This document shows positions 23,323 to 37,252 of a stretch of 64,000 bases of DNA, in pieces. The notes under the pieces are model-generated. The model did no database searches and was not told the DNA's origin. It was given only the letters and a program-made list of their open reading frames with translations. This DNA is from Apium graveolens (taxonomy: Eukaryota > Streptophyta > Magnoliopsida > Apiales > Apiaceae). Where the stretch lies: assembly GCF_009905375.1 (NCBI RefSeq), contig NC_133656.1, forward strand, positions 235,485,111 to 235,549,110, read 5' to 3'. The translations under genes and the position numbers were made by a program. The first letter of the stretch is position 1. Every line of letters begins with the position of its first letter.

Positions 23323-26300
23323 ATGACGTCACCTCCACCACCATCCACGTCTCCACCACCACCTCCAAAAAACGAAGAAACCCACCACCTCCTACCCCCC
23401 AAAACCCCATCATCTCCGGCGACAATTCCGATCACCGGCGTTTACAATTACTCCGACGAAGTCGCCTACGAGTCGCAAGACAAAATCTTGATCGTCGATT
23501 TGGAATTAGAATCAACGGACGAGATTAAAAGCCCCGATTTTTCATGGAAAAAGCTGTGGTTATTCACCGGGCCGGGTTTTTTAATGAGCATAGCGTTCTT
23601 GGATCCGGGTAATTTAGAGGGAGATTTACAATCGGGTGCAATTGCGGGCTATTCATTGTTATGGCTATTAATGTGGGCCACGGGTATGGGTTTATTGATC
23701 CAATTGTTGTCGGTTCGGGTCGGAGTTGCAACGGGTAAACATTTAGCTGAGCTTTGTAGAGAAGAGTATCCGTATTGGGCCGGGCTTTTGTTGTGGTTTA
23801 TGGCTGAATTAGCTTTAATTGGGGCTGATATTCAAGAAGTGATTGGAAGTGCTATTGCTATTCAGATTTTAAGTCATGGTGTTTTGCCTCTTTGGGCTGG
23901 TGTTGTTATTACTGCTTCTGATTGGTAATTTTGGTTTTTGTTTTGTGATGTGAAATGTGGATCGTGTTTTGTTTCGGGTTCGTGTTTTTGATCGGGTCAA
24001 TTTTGGTTAGGTTGAGAAGTATTGAAACTTAATGAAATCGAATTTCTTAGTTTTAAGGAATTAAGTTATGTAAATGGGTTATTTTAGGTCATATCCAGGT
24101 TGATCATGTCATTTCATGGTCTCAGTTTAAGTTACTAGTGTAAAAAGTCTGGGAGATAAAAATTACGATTTTGTTTCTTTAGGCTAACTTAAGATTGTAT
24201 TTGTAGGAAAGCCTATATGTTTTATGTGTGTGTGTGTGTTTGAATTGATTGATTTTTTGGGTAAAGATAAATTCTTGATGAAATGTGAAATTGAAGGATA
24301 CAGTAGGTGATTACTGATTGGAGTAATTAGTATATATGATGTTTTTATTTTTATTCAAGTAATCTTTTTTGGTATGCAAATGCTTGTGCTTGTGAAATGG
24401 TGTTATGCTTCCGTTTGATTTTTTTGTGTGTGTATGTTTTCGTATATATCTGGAAATCGGATTGTCTTTTTTCGACTTAATATCAGTTTTTCATAGGTTA
24501 GATTATTAAGTGGGTGGGGGAGGTGGATTAAGGATAGATTATTAAGTGGATTGGGGAGGTGGATTAAGGATAGATTATTATGTGGATTGGAGGTGGATTA
24601 AGGATTCGAAGTTTGAATCCATGTCATGAGAGGATATATTTATTTTTTGTGTATGTGGGGAGGGGAAATAAGAATGTGAACCCTTAACCTTGTTGTGACG
24701 ATATATATTAGATTTCTTAAGGTTATGGAGAGGGTTTCTCATTAACGCATGGGAAATTAATTAGGGTTTTCAAGTATACAGGAAGGACGTAAGAATTTCA
24801 GCCCAGGGTCGGGTGGATAGCCTTTTGCCGTTACCGTATTTTTGAATCTTAAATCTGGACTATTTTTATTAATTTTATAATTGATGGTGATTTAATTATT
24901 ACGTTTTTGAACAGTTTTATATTTCTACTACTCGAGAACTATGGAGTGAGGAAGTTGGAGGCTGTTTTTGCAGTTCTCATATCAACTATGGGACTCTCAT
25001 TTGCATGGATGTTTGCTGACACAGAGCCTAGTGGGAAAGAGCTTTTGATAGGTATGAATTTGGATGCCACCTTCTTTCAAGTGTTCCTTTTATGTGTTAG
25101 TTGTTTTCCCACATGGCTTACATATACGAGAGTCATTATATTTGCAGGTCTTTTGGTGCCAAAACTTAGTTCGAGAACAATAAGACAGGCAGTTGGAGTT
25201 GTGGGGTGTGTTATTATGCCTCATAATGTATTTCTTCATTCGGCTTTAGTTCAATCAAGAAATATTGACCCAAGCAAGAAAGGACGGGTTCAAGAGGCAG
25301 TCAATTATTATACAATTGAATCGTCTGCTGCCCTTTTTGTTTCATTTATGATCAATCTGTTCGTTACAACAGTTTTTGCCAAGGGGTTCTATGGTACTAA
25401 ACAAGCTAGTAGTATTGGTCTGGTTAATGCAGGACAGTATCTTGAAGAAAAGTATGGTGGGGGAGTTTTGCCTATTCTTTATATTTGGGGTATTGGTTTG
25501 CTAGCAGCTGGTCAAAGTAGCACGATAACTGGTACATATGCCGGACAGTTCATCATGGGAGGCTTTCTTAATCTTCGGTTAAAAAAATGGATGAGAGCAT
25601 TGATTACAAGAAGTTGCGCCATTGTGCCAACCATAATTGTTGCTCTTGTTTACAACAGATCTGAAGCTTCACTTGATGTCCTGAATGAATGGCTTAATGT
25701 TCTGCAGTCTATACAGATTCCGTTTGCCCTTATACCACTTCTCACCTTGGTTTCCAAGGAGCAGATCATGGGAGATTTCAAAATTGGATCATTTCTGCAG
25801 GTAAGAATTTATCACTGTTTTCTTTGTTAGAATATTATAGACGTCACAGGTGTGTTTAGCGAACTCGTAATAGTAGTAACTCTTTGGAACACTTCAGTTT
25901 TCTAATTCTCATCAATACAGCTCTCTTTGTGTTCAAAATGCTTGTCATGCAAAGGATCCACATGTATAAGTGTAACTGCCCGCTTGAGCTTCACAAAATT
26001 GGCATAAAAAATTGAATAAATTAATTATAACAAAATTAAGATAAAAGTAGTGAAAAAGGGTGCATGACAAAGCCCTGTTGATTTTCTACTCCTTTATGTG
26101 GATTGAATAATGTACCAATGCTTGAGTGATAGTACTGTACTTGTACACACAAGTTTTAAAGATTAGAAAATATTGTAAAAACCAGACCAAGTAATGTTTA
26201 TCTTATCCTAATCTGGTGAAAATGATTACCATCATGAATTTCCCTATATTGAAGGGAATACCACTGATTTTCCACCCCTTTATTCCTTAGAACTTGTTCC

Positions 26301-27883
26301 AGCTATATTATTCTCCCTATATTATTCACTTGATCCCTTGATAAAACGTTTTCATTCTACCCTTAGAAAGAGCCAGGAAGAATAATTTGAAACTAAAGAA
26401 TCAAGTTGAGGATATGTTTCTTTTCAACTATTATCAATAGCAATAGTACTCTTGACTTTAGTACTACAACATACGGCCCAAAAATTTCCTCACATATAAT
26501 ATATAGTTGTAATAACAATGATAAGAAGTAGAGAATATATAAACCCTATAAATTCCTAACCCAGTTTTTGATGAGGAATAGAAGAGGGAATATTAGGAAG
26601 GTATTAAAGAATTGTGAGCAGATAGATATGACTTGAAGGAAAAAAGAAATGGAGAGTTTAACTCCTGTAGAGAGGGTTCTTGAACTTGCTGTGTCAGGAC
26701 TCAGTTTACAGTAGGTCTGCAAAATTAGCCAAGTTTTTATTGTTGATAAAATCATAAAATTCTGTTCTTCATGAATTAGATGTGGCAGGCCCAATATAGT
26801 TACCGCTAAAACACACTCGTCATGGTTAATTTTTCACTTGCACTCTTGCCTACAAAAATATAATAATATAAGTGAAATTGTGTACATCTGGCACTTTTTG
26901 AGTACAGCAAGTAGAGATACTACTGTTATCACATGCATTTTATGTTTGTTTGACATAATGATAATTAAAACTCTAGCTTCGGTCTCAATCTAGATGGAGA
27001 TCTTTTCATTTTAAGAAATTAAGTTTACACAGGCTATGGATTTTTTTTATTGTTATCACACCATTTGACATCTATGCAGAACCTTTCCTTGCCAACCAGG
27101 GATGATATATATTATAGGGAGATGGGCAGGGGCAAACGATTGTTAGCATAATACCATAGCGGGATAAATTACTGCGGTATGTATAAAGATGGACACCTAT
27201 GCGTGCACACCGAAACCCTAAAACCCTACTGTACACGTACCTTTATCAGAAAGTTCAAGATGATAGAATATTCTTTTTAGCAGTTACATCGGAAAATGCA
27301 TGGGCTAAATATTCCCACTTAACTACTTAAGGGTGAATATCTAGCTACATTATTTTATATAGTGACTTGAGCATTGTTGTAATGTTCCAATTCATTTGTC
27401 TAAGATCTTTAATGCTAATTATGTCTTTTTATCATGTTGATTATTTTTGCACTTTGGTGATGTGACCTATATAACTGTAAATAAATCCTCCAGGATAAGT
27501 AAAACTAGTATATAAAATAATACTAGGTTCTTATCTAATTACTAAAGTCTTTTGCTTAGTTTTATTTCAAGTACGACTGCTAAGATAAAGGTGGATGTGT
27601 TAAGTCTGAATACTAGACTTCTTTGTTTTGTATATAATTTATAAACTTTTTGTGGCAGAGAGCTGCATGGACTGTAGCTGCCCTTGTGATGGTTATCAAT
27701 GGGTATCTTTTTCTGGACTTTTTCGTTTCTAAAGTCAACGGAATGTTGTTTGGGTTTGTGGTCTGTACTGGAACTGCTGCATACGTGGCATTTATATTCT
27801 ATTTGATAGTACACAGTGATTGCCTTCCTGCTGCCTGGCTCAACCAAATATTTTCCAAGGGTTACACTAATGTTGGGAAATGA
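23323..27883 (+). CDS. NRAMP2: NRAMP-family divalent metal transporter, NRAMP2-like (four exons)
   Basis: Predicted proton-coupled carrier of Mn2+, Fe2+ and related metals in an endomembrane. Exons: 23323-23924, 24915-25051, 25148-25800, 27659-27883; all introns are GT-AG and phases join cleanly to 538 aa, normal for the family. A proline-rich N-terminus with a dileucine-type sorting motif (ETHHLL, residues 19-24) precedes the membrane core. The metal-site motifs DPGN (94-97, first helix) and MPHN (270-273, sixth helix) are intact, as is the transport signature [18 protein letters not shown] in exon 3. The sequence recalled as closest is Arabidopsis NRAMP2 rather than NRAMP3/4, especially in the GDFKIG...WTVAALVM region. 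The start is the first ATG after the TATA box. Membrane location (trans-Golgi or vacuole) is inferred from the family. Confidence 0.95.
24501..24604 (+). repeat. 36-bp tandem repeat in NRAMP intron 1
   Basis: Three units at 24501, 24537 and 24573, each reading GATTATTAAGTGG followed by GGGAGGTGGATTAAGGATA; the third is slightly shorter. A short GT run lies upstream at 24226-24240. It lies within the 990-nt first intron. Confidence 0.85.
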
Positions 27884-29100
27884 GTAAAGAAATGTCTTGT
27901 TGGCTTGAGGAACCTCGAACTACAAGTTTTTTTGATTGTCAGATTGTTGCTGAACTATAGACGGGCTGTTAATAGTATATTCTTTCAAAACCAAAATAAC
28001 ATGATTAATTCACTGACACTTACAAACCGAAATATGTGAAATGTTTGCGTTTGGTTGTTCTTTCTTGGACCGGGAAAAGAGTGCAGCAACGTATTGCGGA
28101 TTATGAACTTGGCTGGTCACTCCAACTGAGCAAGACAAAAGGTAAGCTGTTGCACAAGTTCAGCAGATCATTGCTCTGGTTAAGAAATGAACAAGCAGCA
28201 TCTTGGATGATCGGTCGAAGCTGTTATAGTTAACAATTGTAAAGTGGCTACCCAGTCTGTAACACACTTTTACTTGGGCACATTTTAAGTTTTAGTTTTT
28301 TAACTCTGTTTTTAGGGTTGCATTTGTTACTAGTTTTATGTATCTAGATGTCAGAGTCAGACTATAGAGCTGTAAGATGTTGGATTTGCAATGCAAATAA
28401 AGTGTTCTGCTACCAAAGACTTGGAGGAGGATGCAAACCATTTTGGTACATAGTAGGTTTTAATATCTTGTTTCAAATAATATATAGGACAATGTATACA
28501 AACTTAACTTATATACAATCTTCTGTTTTGATTTGGTTTGATACCTTTGTATCTGGTTAGAATGTAAATGTATCTTCAGTTTTTTTTTTCATTTTATTTC
28601 CAGCTGACATTGGCCGTAAATTGTACTACCAGACATACTCACAGACCCATAAATAATATCTTAATGGATATCTTTATTGAATGACCTGTAAAATCTCATA
28701 TAATATAGAGCATCTTACTATCTTGTATCAATAATTTTGAATAACTAATTCCAGTTTAAAATCAACCACTGTATTATACAATATTCCATGTAAAAGGATG
28801 TTTGACAGTGATAATTAAACCAAGTTAGTCATCAAGTGTTTTTTTTATTTAAGATTTAGATTATGATAAAAGATATAATCCCTATGTTGTGAGAAAGAAA
28901 AATCACTGAATCACTATTTTGTGTCTGTAATACAGAGTATTTAACCTTTGGAAAATGTTAAAATAATGTGTTCTCTAATAATTTATTTGATTAGTTTATT
29001 TATTGTATCACTAAATAATAATAAAAAATGTTGCTGCAGATATTTATTAATTTAATTATGAAACAATTTTTGTTTGAGAGTATTAGGTAAAACATATATA
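27884..29100. other. NRAMP 3' untranslated region and downstream intergenic DNA
   Basis: After the TGA at 27881-27883 the first 500-700 bp probably form the 3' UTR; AATAAA occurs near 28396. Short frames at 28036-28233 and 28348-28560 have no recognisable domain and are best seen as UTR. From about 28600 the sequence becomes AT-rich with no features. Confidence 0.55.
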
Positions 29101-29216
29101 ATCTCTTCTATATATAATAAGAGAACATGGTGATAATATTCATGAGATTAAAAAGTCTCATTAAAATAACTAATTTACCCATGTATTTTAAATTTATATA
29201 AAAGATGTTGTTGATA

Positions 29217-29261
29217 GGAATTGAACTTAAACTTACAAGCACATCACCTTACCACTACATC
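29217..29261 (-). other. tRNA-like A box/B box block inside the Helitron 5' region
   Basis: On the minus strand GATGTAGTGGTAAGGTGA (29261-29244) resembles an A box and GTTCAATTCC (29226-29217) a B box. The equivalent block occurs on the plus strand at 8533-8589 in the fragment 8340-8702. It is too diverged to be a tRNA gene; a captured SINE or tRNA relic is more likely. Confidence 0.5.
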
Positions 29262-29429
29262 AAGCTGTTACTTGAGTTTTTTTTATCATACACGTAATAT
29301 GTGAGTGTCGTAAATAATGATAATTTATTTAACTTTAAACATGATAGTAGAGTTAATTTTGAACAATTGAATTTGAGATATAAAGTTAAGCATAGTACAT
29401 AAACGGATCATTCCTTTATTTATTAAACA

Positions 29430-31963
29430 ATTTTTAATTTGAAAAGCATGTCTCATATATTTTTAATATATATTTTTTAATAAAAAATAAATTGTATATA
29501 TAATTAATTTTTTTATATGTTGAAAAGAGATACAGTTATATAAATAATATATATGTGTACTACATATTTAGATAAGTTATAATTAGCGTATTTCGATTTA
29601 TCGAATTCAAAAGTAGAAATTGACCCATTTTTCAAAAAATACTCGAAATTTGACTAAATGACCTGCTCGTAAATACCACGTCACTACCTAGGTTTAATTT
29701 AAATTATGAGTTTGACTAAAAAATCGTACCAACAAAGAAAAGTTTCGTGATATCCTATGTTGGTAAAAAATATTATCTTTGAGGTCTTTATAAAATCAAG
29801 TCAATTGATAATATGTATCAAAATTACCCCAGCTTCAAAATTAGAATTTTACCCATTTTGAAAAAATACTCGAAATTTGATTACATGACCCAGCTGAAAA
29901 TACATCATCATTATCTAGGTTTAATAAATTTAAATTACGAGCTCAACGAGAATATCTTACCAATAAGGATAAATTTCTAATATCTTATATTAATAAAAAT
30001 TAATATTTTTGAGTTCTTTATACAATCAAGTCAATTGATATTATGTATCAAAATTACTAACTCACTGATTTTACAGTATTACATCTAGAACTTGACCCAA
30101 TATTTAAATATATTCAAAATTTGTCACAAGCTCCGTTAAAATTACGAAGATATACTAAATCGATTTATTTATTAATGTTTCACTTTAAAAAAATAGATTT
30201 AAAATATTATTCAATGATTGTGAATTTATAAAGAGTTGCTCTTAAAATCCTATTTTTTTCATTCTCTTTAGAAAAAATTAAATTACAACTATAAAGTAAA
30301 ATTAATAATTTTCATTAACATGTTATTTAAAAAATGGTAAGACATTTGATACTTCTTCATAAAAAATTAATTTATTTATTGCATTATTTAATTAAAGATA
30401 TATTTATATTCAAATATTTGTGATACAAATTCTAAATTTGATATTATTCAATTTGATATGGTTATTATAAGTAATCATATACATAAAGTCCCTATTTATT
30501 TCGTGGAGTTCTAAAGTCCAAAATCCTAACTTTATATTACAATCCAATCTAATGATTCAGGTTTTATATTTCTAATAATTTAAAAACTAAAATAATAAAC
30601 TACATGATATAAATGTGTGTTATGGTGTTATATAATTAATGTTCAGCAAGTTGAATATTTACGTGTTCTATAACGTGAATACGTATGTTCTTCAAACTGA
30701 TCATTTCTATAAAATCATATGTTCTGCAATGTTCAACTTGTCAAATGTAAGAGATTTGCAAGATATTTATTAAAATAGAGATAGTTGTAGAACATGATTC
30801 ACATTATAATACGTTTTACAAATTTTTTTATACTATTTTACTTGCATAATATATGCAGACTCCCGTACTCAACTAAAAATAAGGACTCAATAGAATTTAA
30901 CTCATATATATATATAAGAAACTTGAAAAATTATAGAATTCAATATTTTGAAAAAAATTTATTTAAAATTAGCAATAATAAATTTACAAAAAAAATATTT
31001 ATTGTTGGAAAATATTGTACAACTATTTTCAATTATTTGAAAAAAGGTTAACACTATAATATATTGTACTATTTGATTTAATCCATGTTATGTTATCTAA
31101 ATAAAAAAAATTAATATTAGTCGGTATTTTGAAAGGATTAACAAGTTCAACTAATATTTAAAAAAAATCATCAAATTGAATATATTTAATTTTAGAAAAA
31201 TAATAAACAATGTTATCAAGTTACTATAAAAAGAAATATTAGAATCATAAGTGGAAGAAACTTCAAAATGATTTGAATGATGATGTTAGTACAAATTTAT
31301 CTTCAGATTTTAAAAAAAACTTCTGAATATCAGTAGTTAGTCTTTACGATATATGAATTATTTTTATATCACATCCATGACCGATGCTCTGTTGAGTAAA
31401 AATAAATATTGTTTGATTGTCAATGCTACTACGACTATGATATATAAATAATTGTAATTTATTTATTAGATAATTATAATTTTTGAATAATCATAAATAT
31501 ATGTTATTTGAGTAATTTACTGAATAACAATTAAATATATATACATGACCAAGATATCTAGCATATAAATAAACGAGACCAACATAATTTACTCGAAAAT
31601 ATAATAAATAATAATTACATACACACATGTGACTTTATCTTTACCAATATTAAAAAATTTTAATGGAGTATTTCAGAGTTATTGATATATATACTAGAAA
31701 AAAATAACAAAAGTCTTTTATGTTCTGAAAATAAGAATGATTAAATTTAAGTTTTTTTTCAATGTGTTAAAAATTAAATTGATTATGTCAATTTTAATTT
31801 ATGAATGGACAATTATTTGACATCTTATAAAATTAATTTTGTATAATAGAGAGGATTAAAAGTTAAGTACACGGCCGAGATCAACTTTAGTTAATGAATT
31901 AAGACATTAGCAATGATATTAAATCAACATAAACGTTGAACTAAAAAAATAACATTTTTCTTT
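29430..31963. other. AT-rich non-coding interior of the candidate Helitron
   Basis: Contains a diverged internal repetition (for example the GAAATTGACCCATTTTTCAAAAAATACTCGAAATTTGA-like lines near 29616 and 29846) but no recognisable gene, although a Lys/Ile/Asn-rich frame is open at 30794-31051. Confidence 0.5.
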
Positions 31964-31980
31964 AAAAATAAACTTATATT
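31964..31980. repeat. LINE target-site duplication, left copy
   Basis: The 17-base word AAAAATAAACTTATATT recurs exactly at 37338-37354 on the other side of the minus-strand LINE. Confidence 0.9.
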
Positions 31981-32064
31981 TTTTTTTTGACCAAGGAAGA
32001 AAGCTTTTCATTCAATTAAAATATCACGCATACAAAGAGATAAAATGTCACCAGGAACATCAAG

Positions 32065-35000
32065 TTATGAAAAACTACGAACAGAATGAAAATAAGATTG
32101 TCTTGCTAAGCAATGGGCGACCCTATTTGCTGACCGTCTAATGAAGCAAACTTCAACATTAACAATGTCTTGCAGGAGATGTCTGCAATCCATCAAAACC
32201 AACCCAAACGGAGAAGATAACTCCACCGCACTACGCAGAGCTTGCACAACCTTCATACAATCGAATTCCACCAGCACTCTAGTCCACTGATTTGTTTTAA
32301 CCCAACTAAGTGCTTCTTTAACAGCTATCGCATCTGCTAGATCTGCAGTTATTCTTCCAGCTTTACTCGCCACCTTGGCTCCCAGAAATCGTCCGGAGTG
32401 ATCCTGAGCTACACACCCAACACCATAGTAATGTTTATCATTGAAAAGGGTTGCATCAACATTTATCTTGATTGTGTTTATATCCAGTTTCGTCCAAAGC
32501 TCACTACCATCCCTCGCATTCAAAAACACAACAGACGGAGTAAAATTCCTCAACTGAGCTTCCAACCATTGATCAAGAGTAATCTGAGCAGTACGAATAA
32601 CCTCATCAACGTGAAGGTATGTATCGTGCCAAACCACTGTGTTACGAGCTTTCCAAACAGACCACAACAACGTCACCAACTTAGCCAGCCTCAAGTTGTC
32701 ATACATATTCATTGCACCCTTCAGCCAATCAGCAAAATTATCAAAATCATCCAGGACGTTGCCAAACCCCGCCCCTTGCCTACATGCCTGAGCAAAATCA
32801 CATTGAATCAAACAATGTAATGTTGTTTCCTCCCTATCCAAACACATTGGACAATGCATAAGAATAGAAACGTGCCTCCTGTTTAATGAAGATTTCGTCG
32901 GTAAAAAACCATTACATGTTCTCCATAAAAAGTTTTTAGTTGTAGGTGGTCAGATTCCATAAACGTCTCCAGAAGCCAGAATTGGCATTAGACACCCACG
33001 CTCCTTTCATTTCCTGCACCAGTCTGTACGCACTTTTAACAGTATACATACCTTTATCATCTTTAGACCAATATCTAGTATTTTCCTCCTGTCTATGACT
33101 AAGAGGGATACCGAGAATCAGATGTTGATCCCTCTCCTCAAATAAATCTGTGATGACCTCAGTGTCCCAGGCTTTTTCCCCCGGTTTCATCAGAGCAGTT
33201 ACACATTGATCAACTAGAGCTGGGTGATTACTAACAACAAACGGATGGTCAATATCATTCGACCAAGCATCATTTAGTATACTTACCCTTTCCCCCGACC
33301 CTACCCTCCACCTTGTACCAGCCTTCACAAGACTCTGAGAGGCCCAAATGCTACGCCAGATAAAGCCGGGATTCCTACCCAATGCTGCATCCAGAAAATC
33401 ACAACGAGGAAAATAACGAGCTTTAAAAACTTTGGACACCAGCGAGTCACCATTGCTTACCAGTCTTCATGCTTGTTTACCCAGCAGTGCTAGATTAAAA
33501 TCATGAACCTTCCTAAAACCCATGACACCCTTAATTTTTGGCCAACACAATCTATCCCAACTCGCCCAATGAATGCCTCGGCCAGAGTTGTTGTTTGTAC
33601 GCCACCAAAATCTGCACATAATTTGTTCAATATCAATACATATATCCATAGGCAACAAGAAAACACTTATAGCGTACGAAGGGAGAGTTTGCGCCACTGA
33701 TTTCAATAAAATTTCTTTCCCAGATTTAGAGATCATCTGCTCATTCCAATTTTCCACACATTTATGAACCTTCTCTTTTAGAAAACCCAAGATGACATTT
33801 TTATTTCGACCCATTATGCTCGGAAGCCCCAGATACAGACTATTTTCTGGAGCTTCAATCATCTGCATTTGCCTGCATATCTCTTCTCTTGTCCCTTCCT
33901 CTGTATTCTTGCTGAAAAATATAGAAGACTTCTGCTTATTAATCTTTTGCCCTGACCCAGCTTCAAAGACATCCAGCAACTGACTTACCCACATAGCTTC
34001 ATTCGACGTAGCCTTACAATATAAGTAACTATCGTCAGCAAAAAACATGTGCGAAATCGATGGAGCTCCATTTGCAATCCTATATTCATGGATCCAGCCC
34101 TTTTGAACGTACCTGTTAATAAGAGCAGTAAAACCCTCATGAGAAATAATAAACAAATAGGGTGATATCGGGTCTCCTTGACGAATCCCTCTTGTCGGAA
34201 TAATTGGACTCATATTCTTCCCACCTTGAACCACATAATATCTAGCTGTTGACAAACAATAAGAAATAAGCCTAATCCACCTCGAATCAAACCCCATTTT
34301 CACCATAATAGCCTCCACAAAATTCCATTCGACACGATCATAAGCCTTGCTCATGTCTAACTTTACAACCATATACCCATCTCTCCCATTCTTTTTCCGT
34401 TTTAAATAATGCAAAACTTCAAAAGATATCATAATATTATCCGAAATGAGTCTACCCGGGATAAAAGCGCTCTGGTTTGGAGAAATAACCTTATCAAGCA
34501 TAGGCTTCATACGATTAGCAAGCACTTTCGTAATAACCTTATAAGTAACATTGCAGAGAGCTATTGGTCTAAGATCTCCCATATTCTTCGGAATCTTCTT
34601 TTTTTGGAATTAAAACGATATTTGTTTCATTCAGCTCCGTTGCAAACTGACATGTGTCAAAAAAATCTCGGACAATTTTGATCATATCTTCCCCTACTAT
34701 GCTCCAGTACTTCTGAAAAAACCCCGGTGTCATGCCATCAGGCCCCGGGGCCTTATCTGGGTTCATTTGAAATAAAGCTGTTCGAACCTCCTCCCCTTCA
34801 ATCGGTTTAAGCATCTCCGAGTTCAACTGATCAGTGATAGAACTTTGCACACCAACTCGAATGTCATCCCATTGATTGTTTGTCGCTGAAAAAATCTGAG
34901 TAAAATAGTCCGTTATTAAATTCTCCATCCCACTCGACCAGTCCAGCCAAACCCCCTCCTCATTCTGCAAACGTGTGATCTGGTTATTCTTCTTCCGTAC

Positions 35001-36083
35001 AGAAGCTGATTTATGGAAAAACTTACTATTTTGATCACCGTACTGTAACCATAACTGTTTGGACCTCTGTCGCCAATATATTTCTTTTTGAGTCAATACC
35101 TAATTTAGCTTCATTTGCCCTTCTGCATATAAACGATTAGAATCTCTATCCCGACGCTGTTTTAGGTGCTTCAAGTGATGCTTACAGTCTCGAATTCTCT
35201 GAGAGAAGTTTCCCGTAATTTCCTTTCCCCACACACCCAGCCTCCTCTGACAATCCGCTATTTTCTGATTATAACCCAGACCTTCGTTAGACTCCCAACA
35301 AGACATCACAATATCTTTACACGTAGACTCTCGAAGCCATGCATTCTCAAATTTAAAACGACGACTCACATTCATAATCATACTTCTATCTGTCTCAAGC
35401 AATATTGGCGAGTGATCAGATGTTGAAGTCTCAAGATTTAATAACCGTGCCTCACTATGAATTTCCAGCCATCTGTTATTAGCCATAGCCCGATCCAAGC
35501 GAAGCTCCACCCACTCTCTTGTGCCTCGAGATTTCTCTCATGTGAAAGCATGCCCTATCAAATCCAAATCAATCAAACCGCACTACATAACTACCTCACA
35601 GAAACCCTGCAATAGCCACTGCGGGTACCGACATCCGCCTCTTTTATCGTCATGACTAAGAATATTATTCATATCCCCGATCACACACCAGGGACAACTT
35701 GACTGTTGATTTAAAACTCGAAGCAACTCCGAGGTGTTTCTCCTCAGACTTCTATTCGGTTCTCCGTAGAAACCTGTTAATCTCCACTCCTCTCTACCTG
35801 GTACACTAATCAGCGCATCAATATGATTCCGAGTAAAGCTATTTATCTTTACTTCCCCATCATATCTCCAGAGAAGCGCCAACCCACCACTTCTCCCCAC
35901 AATATCCACTGTAAAAGAACCTTCAAAACCAATCTTCCGTCTAAACCTTTCAACTTTATCTTGGGTACACAAAGTTTCACGTAGAAAAATAAATTTAGGT
36001 TTCTTTTGGATAACAAAATCCATTAGGAACTGAATAACCCGTGGGTTCCCAAGCCCACGGCAGTTCCAAGACAAAACACTCAT
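32065..36083 (-). pseudogene. LINE ORF2: endonuclease, reverse transcriptase and RNase H, broken
   Basis: Start chosen at the ATG 36083-36081, which opens MSVLSWNCRGLG, the usual start of the plant L1 endonuclease. The segment 36083-35583 shows the FLRET, GRSGGLALLW and GDMNNIL blocks. RT follows in 35096-33467: LIPKKEDS, FIPGRLISDN, KLDMSKAYDRVEW, RQGDPISPYLF and an intact FADD. After the zinc-binding linker (CPMCLDREETTLHCLIQC near 32850) comes RNase H with INVDAT, the AVKEALSW block, EFDCMKVVQAL and SANRVAHCLAR. Breaks: TAG after EVVM (35582), a TGA in the FTWEK block (about 35540), stop at 35100, frameshift near 34575, TGA at about 33466 and frameshift near 32935. No functional enzyme can be made. 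Confidence 0.92.
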
Positions 36084-36100
36084 TGGTCTTGGCAAACCCC

Positions 36101-37252
36101 TCAATGGAGGCCTGCCACTTGCAAGTTTTTTGGAAGCCCACTTTTGTCTCCATTTGGGCTTATAATAATATCATTTTCATTGGGCCTTCTACGTTTCGGA
36201 TCATTAAACACATATCCAGAGTCTTCATCCATTCTGTTAGCTATAATCATGCTATTTAAATTATCATTATCCTCCAAGATCCCCTCCTCTGTAACTTCTC
36301 TATCCTGATTTCCGGATCGCGTTCCATCCTTCGCGGGTCCACTACCCTTAGATTTAGGATCCTGATTTGCAGTTTCTAATTTTCCGTTGTCATTCTCATC
36401 CAAGTCTGTCTCCTTCCTGTAGAGGTTACCATCAGGGATCGGAGATTTGGACGATGAACCTGACCTTAGCCACTTTGAACCAGTGAGATATGGTTGTCGT
36501 CTTGGAGCAGCTTTCATCCAAGGCCCGTAGGGCTTCTCTATCTCAGTCTTAGGCATTTCAAATATCTTGGAGCAAAATTTCTCAGCATGTCCAAGCAAAC
36601 CGCAGATGAAACAAAATATGGATACATGCTCATATTTAAAATTTACCCAGAACCAATCTCCAACTGCTTTCTTAATCTTCATCCTTCTCTTTAAAGGTTT
36701 ATCAATCTGCAATCTAACTCTGGCACGCAAAAAATCTCGCCATACACCAATAAAATTGTTCTTGTCTGCTTCAAGAAACTCCCCAATGTAATTACCAATA
36801 TCTCTGTATACTCTCTCAGACATAAAACATGCCTGAAGATTATGTAACTGCACCCAAAAATCCAATCTATTAATAGCAACAGTACGAGGATTAGCTCCCC
36901 CCCTTAGACGTTCAAAAACAAACTGCATCATATCGTATGTCCAGGGACTCCCTTCAATGACTCTAGTTATATCAACCTCATGATAGAATTGAAAAAGGAA
37001 GAGATTTGGCTCCAAACTTCTGATATAAACTCCTTTCCCTGGTTTCCATAACATCGCCATCGCATGCTGCATCTTCTCAAAATCAATGGATCTTTCTGAT
37101 AAGAAACGACCCACCAAGCACCATTATGTCTCAACAGTTCCTTCTAGTTTTTCCTCTGCCTCATAAACAATTCCACCTGACTCCTCCTCCTCTAGGCTAA
37201 TAGTAGCATATTGATCTGTTAACTCATCCATACTACGATCCATTGTCGCCAT
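36101..37252 (-). pseudogene. LINE ORF1: DUF4283-type domain with zinc knuckle, one nonsense mutation
   Basis: RNA-binding, particle-forming protein of plant L1 elements. Start chosen at the ATG 37252-37250 (MATMDRSMDEL), giving about 383 codons. A TAA near residue 41, before WCLVGRFLSER, breaks it; the downstream frame 37117-36101 is otherwise open. The DUF4283-like part (VGRFLSERSIDFEKMQHAMAML-type pattern through GSPWTYDMMQFVFER) is followed by a zinc knuckle CFICGLLGHAEKFC with all C-x2-C-x4-H-x4-C ligands. A polar, acidic tail ends the protein. The stop at 36103-36101 lies 17 nt before the ORF2 ATG. Confidence 0.88.

Noticed and set aside
28036..28560. Two short frames after the NRAMP stop codon
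   Set aside because: No domain or codon pattern supports them; they fit the 3' UTR.
32398..36791. Many plus-strand frames opposite the LINE (for example 32398-32820, 33503-33700, 35166-35426)
   Set aside because: They are shadows of the minus-strand LINE ORFs, which have recognisable domains.
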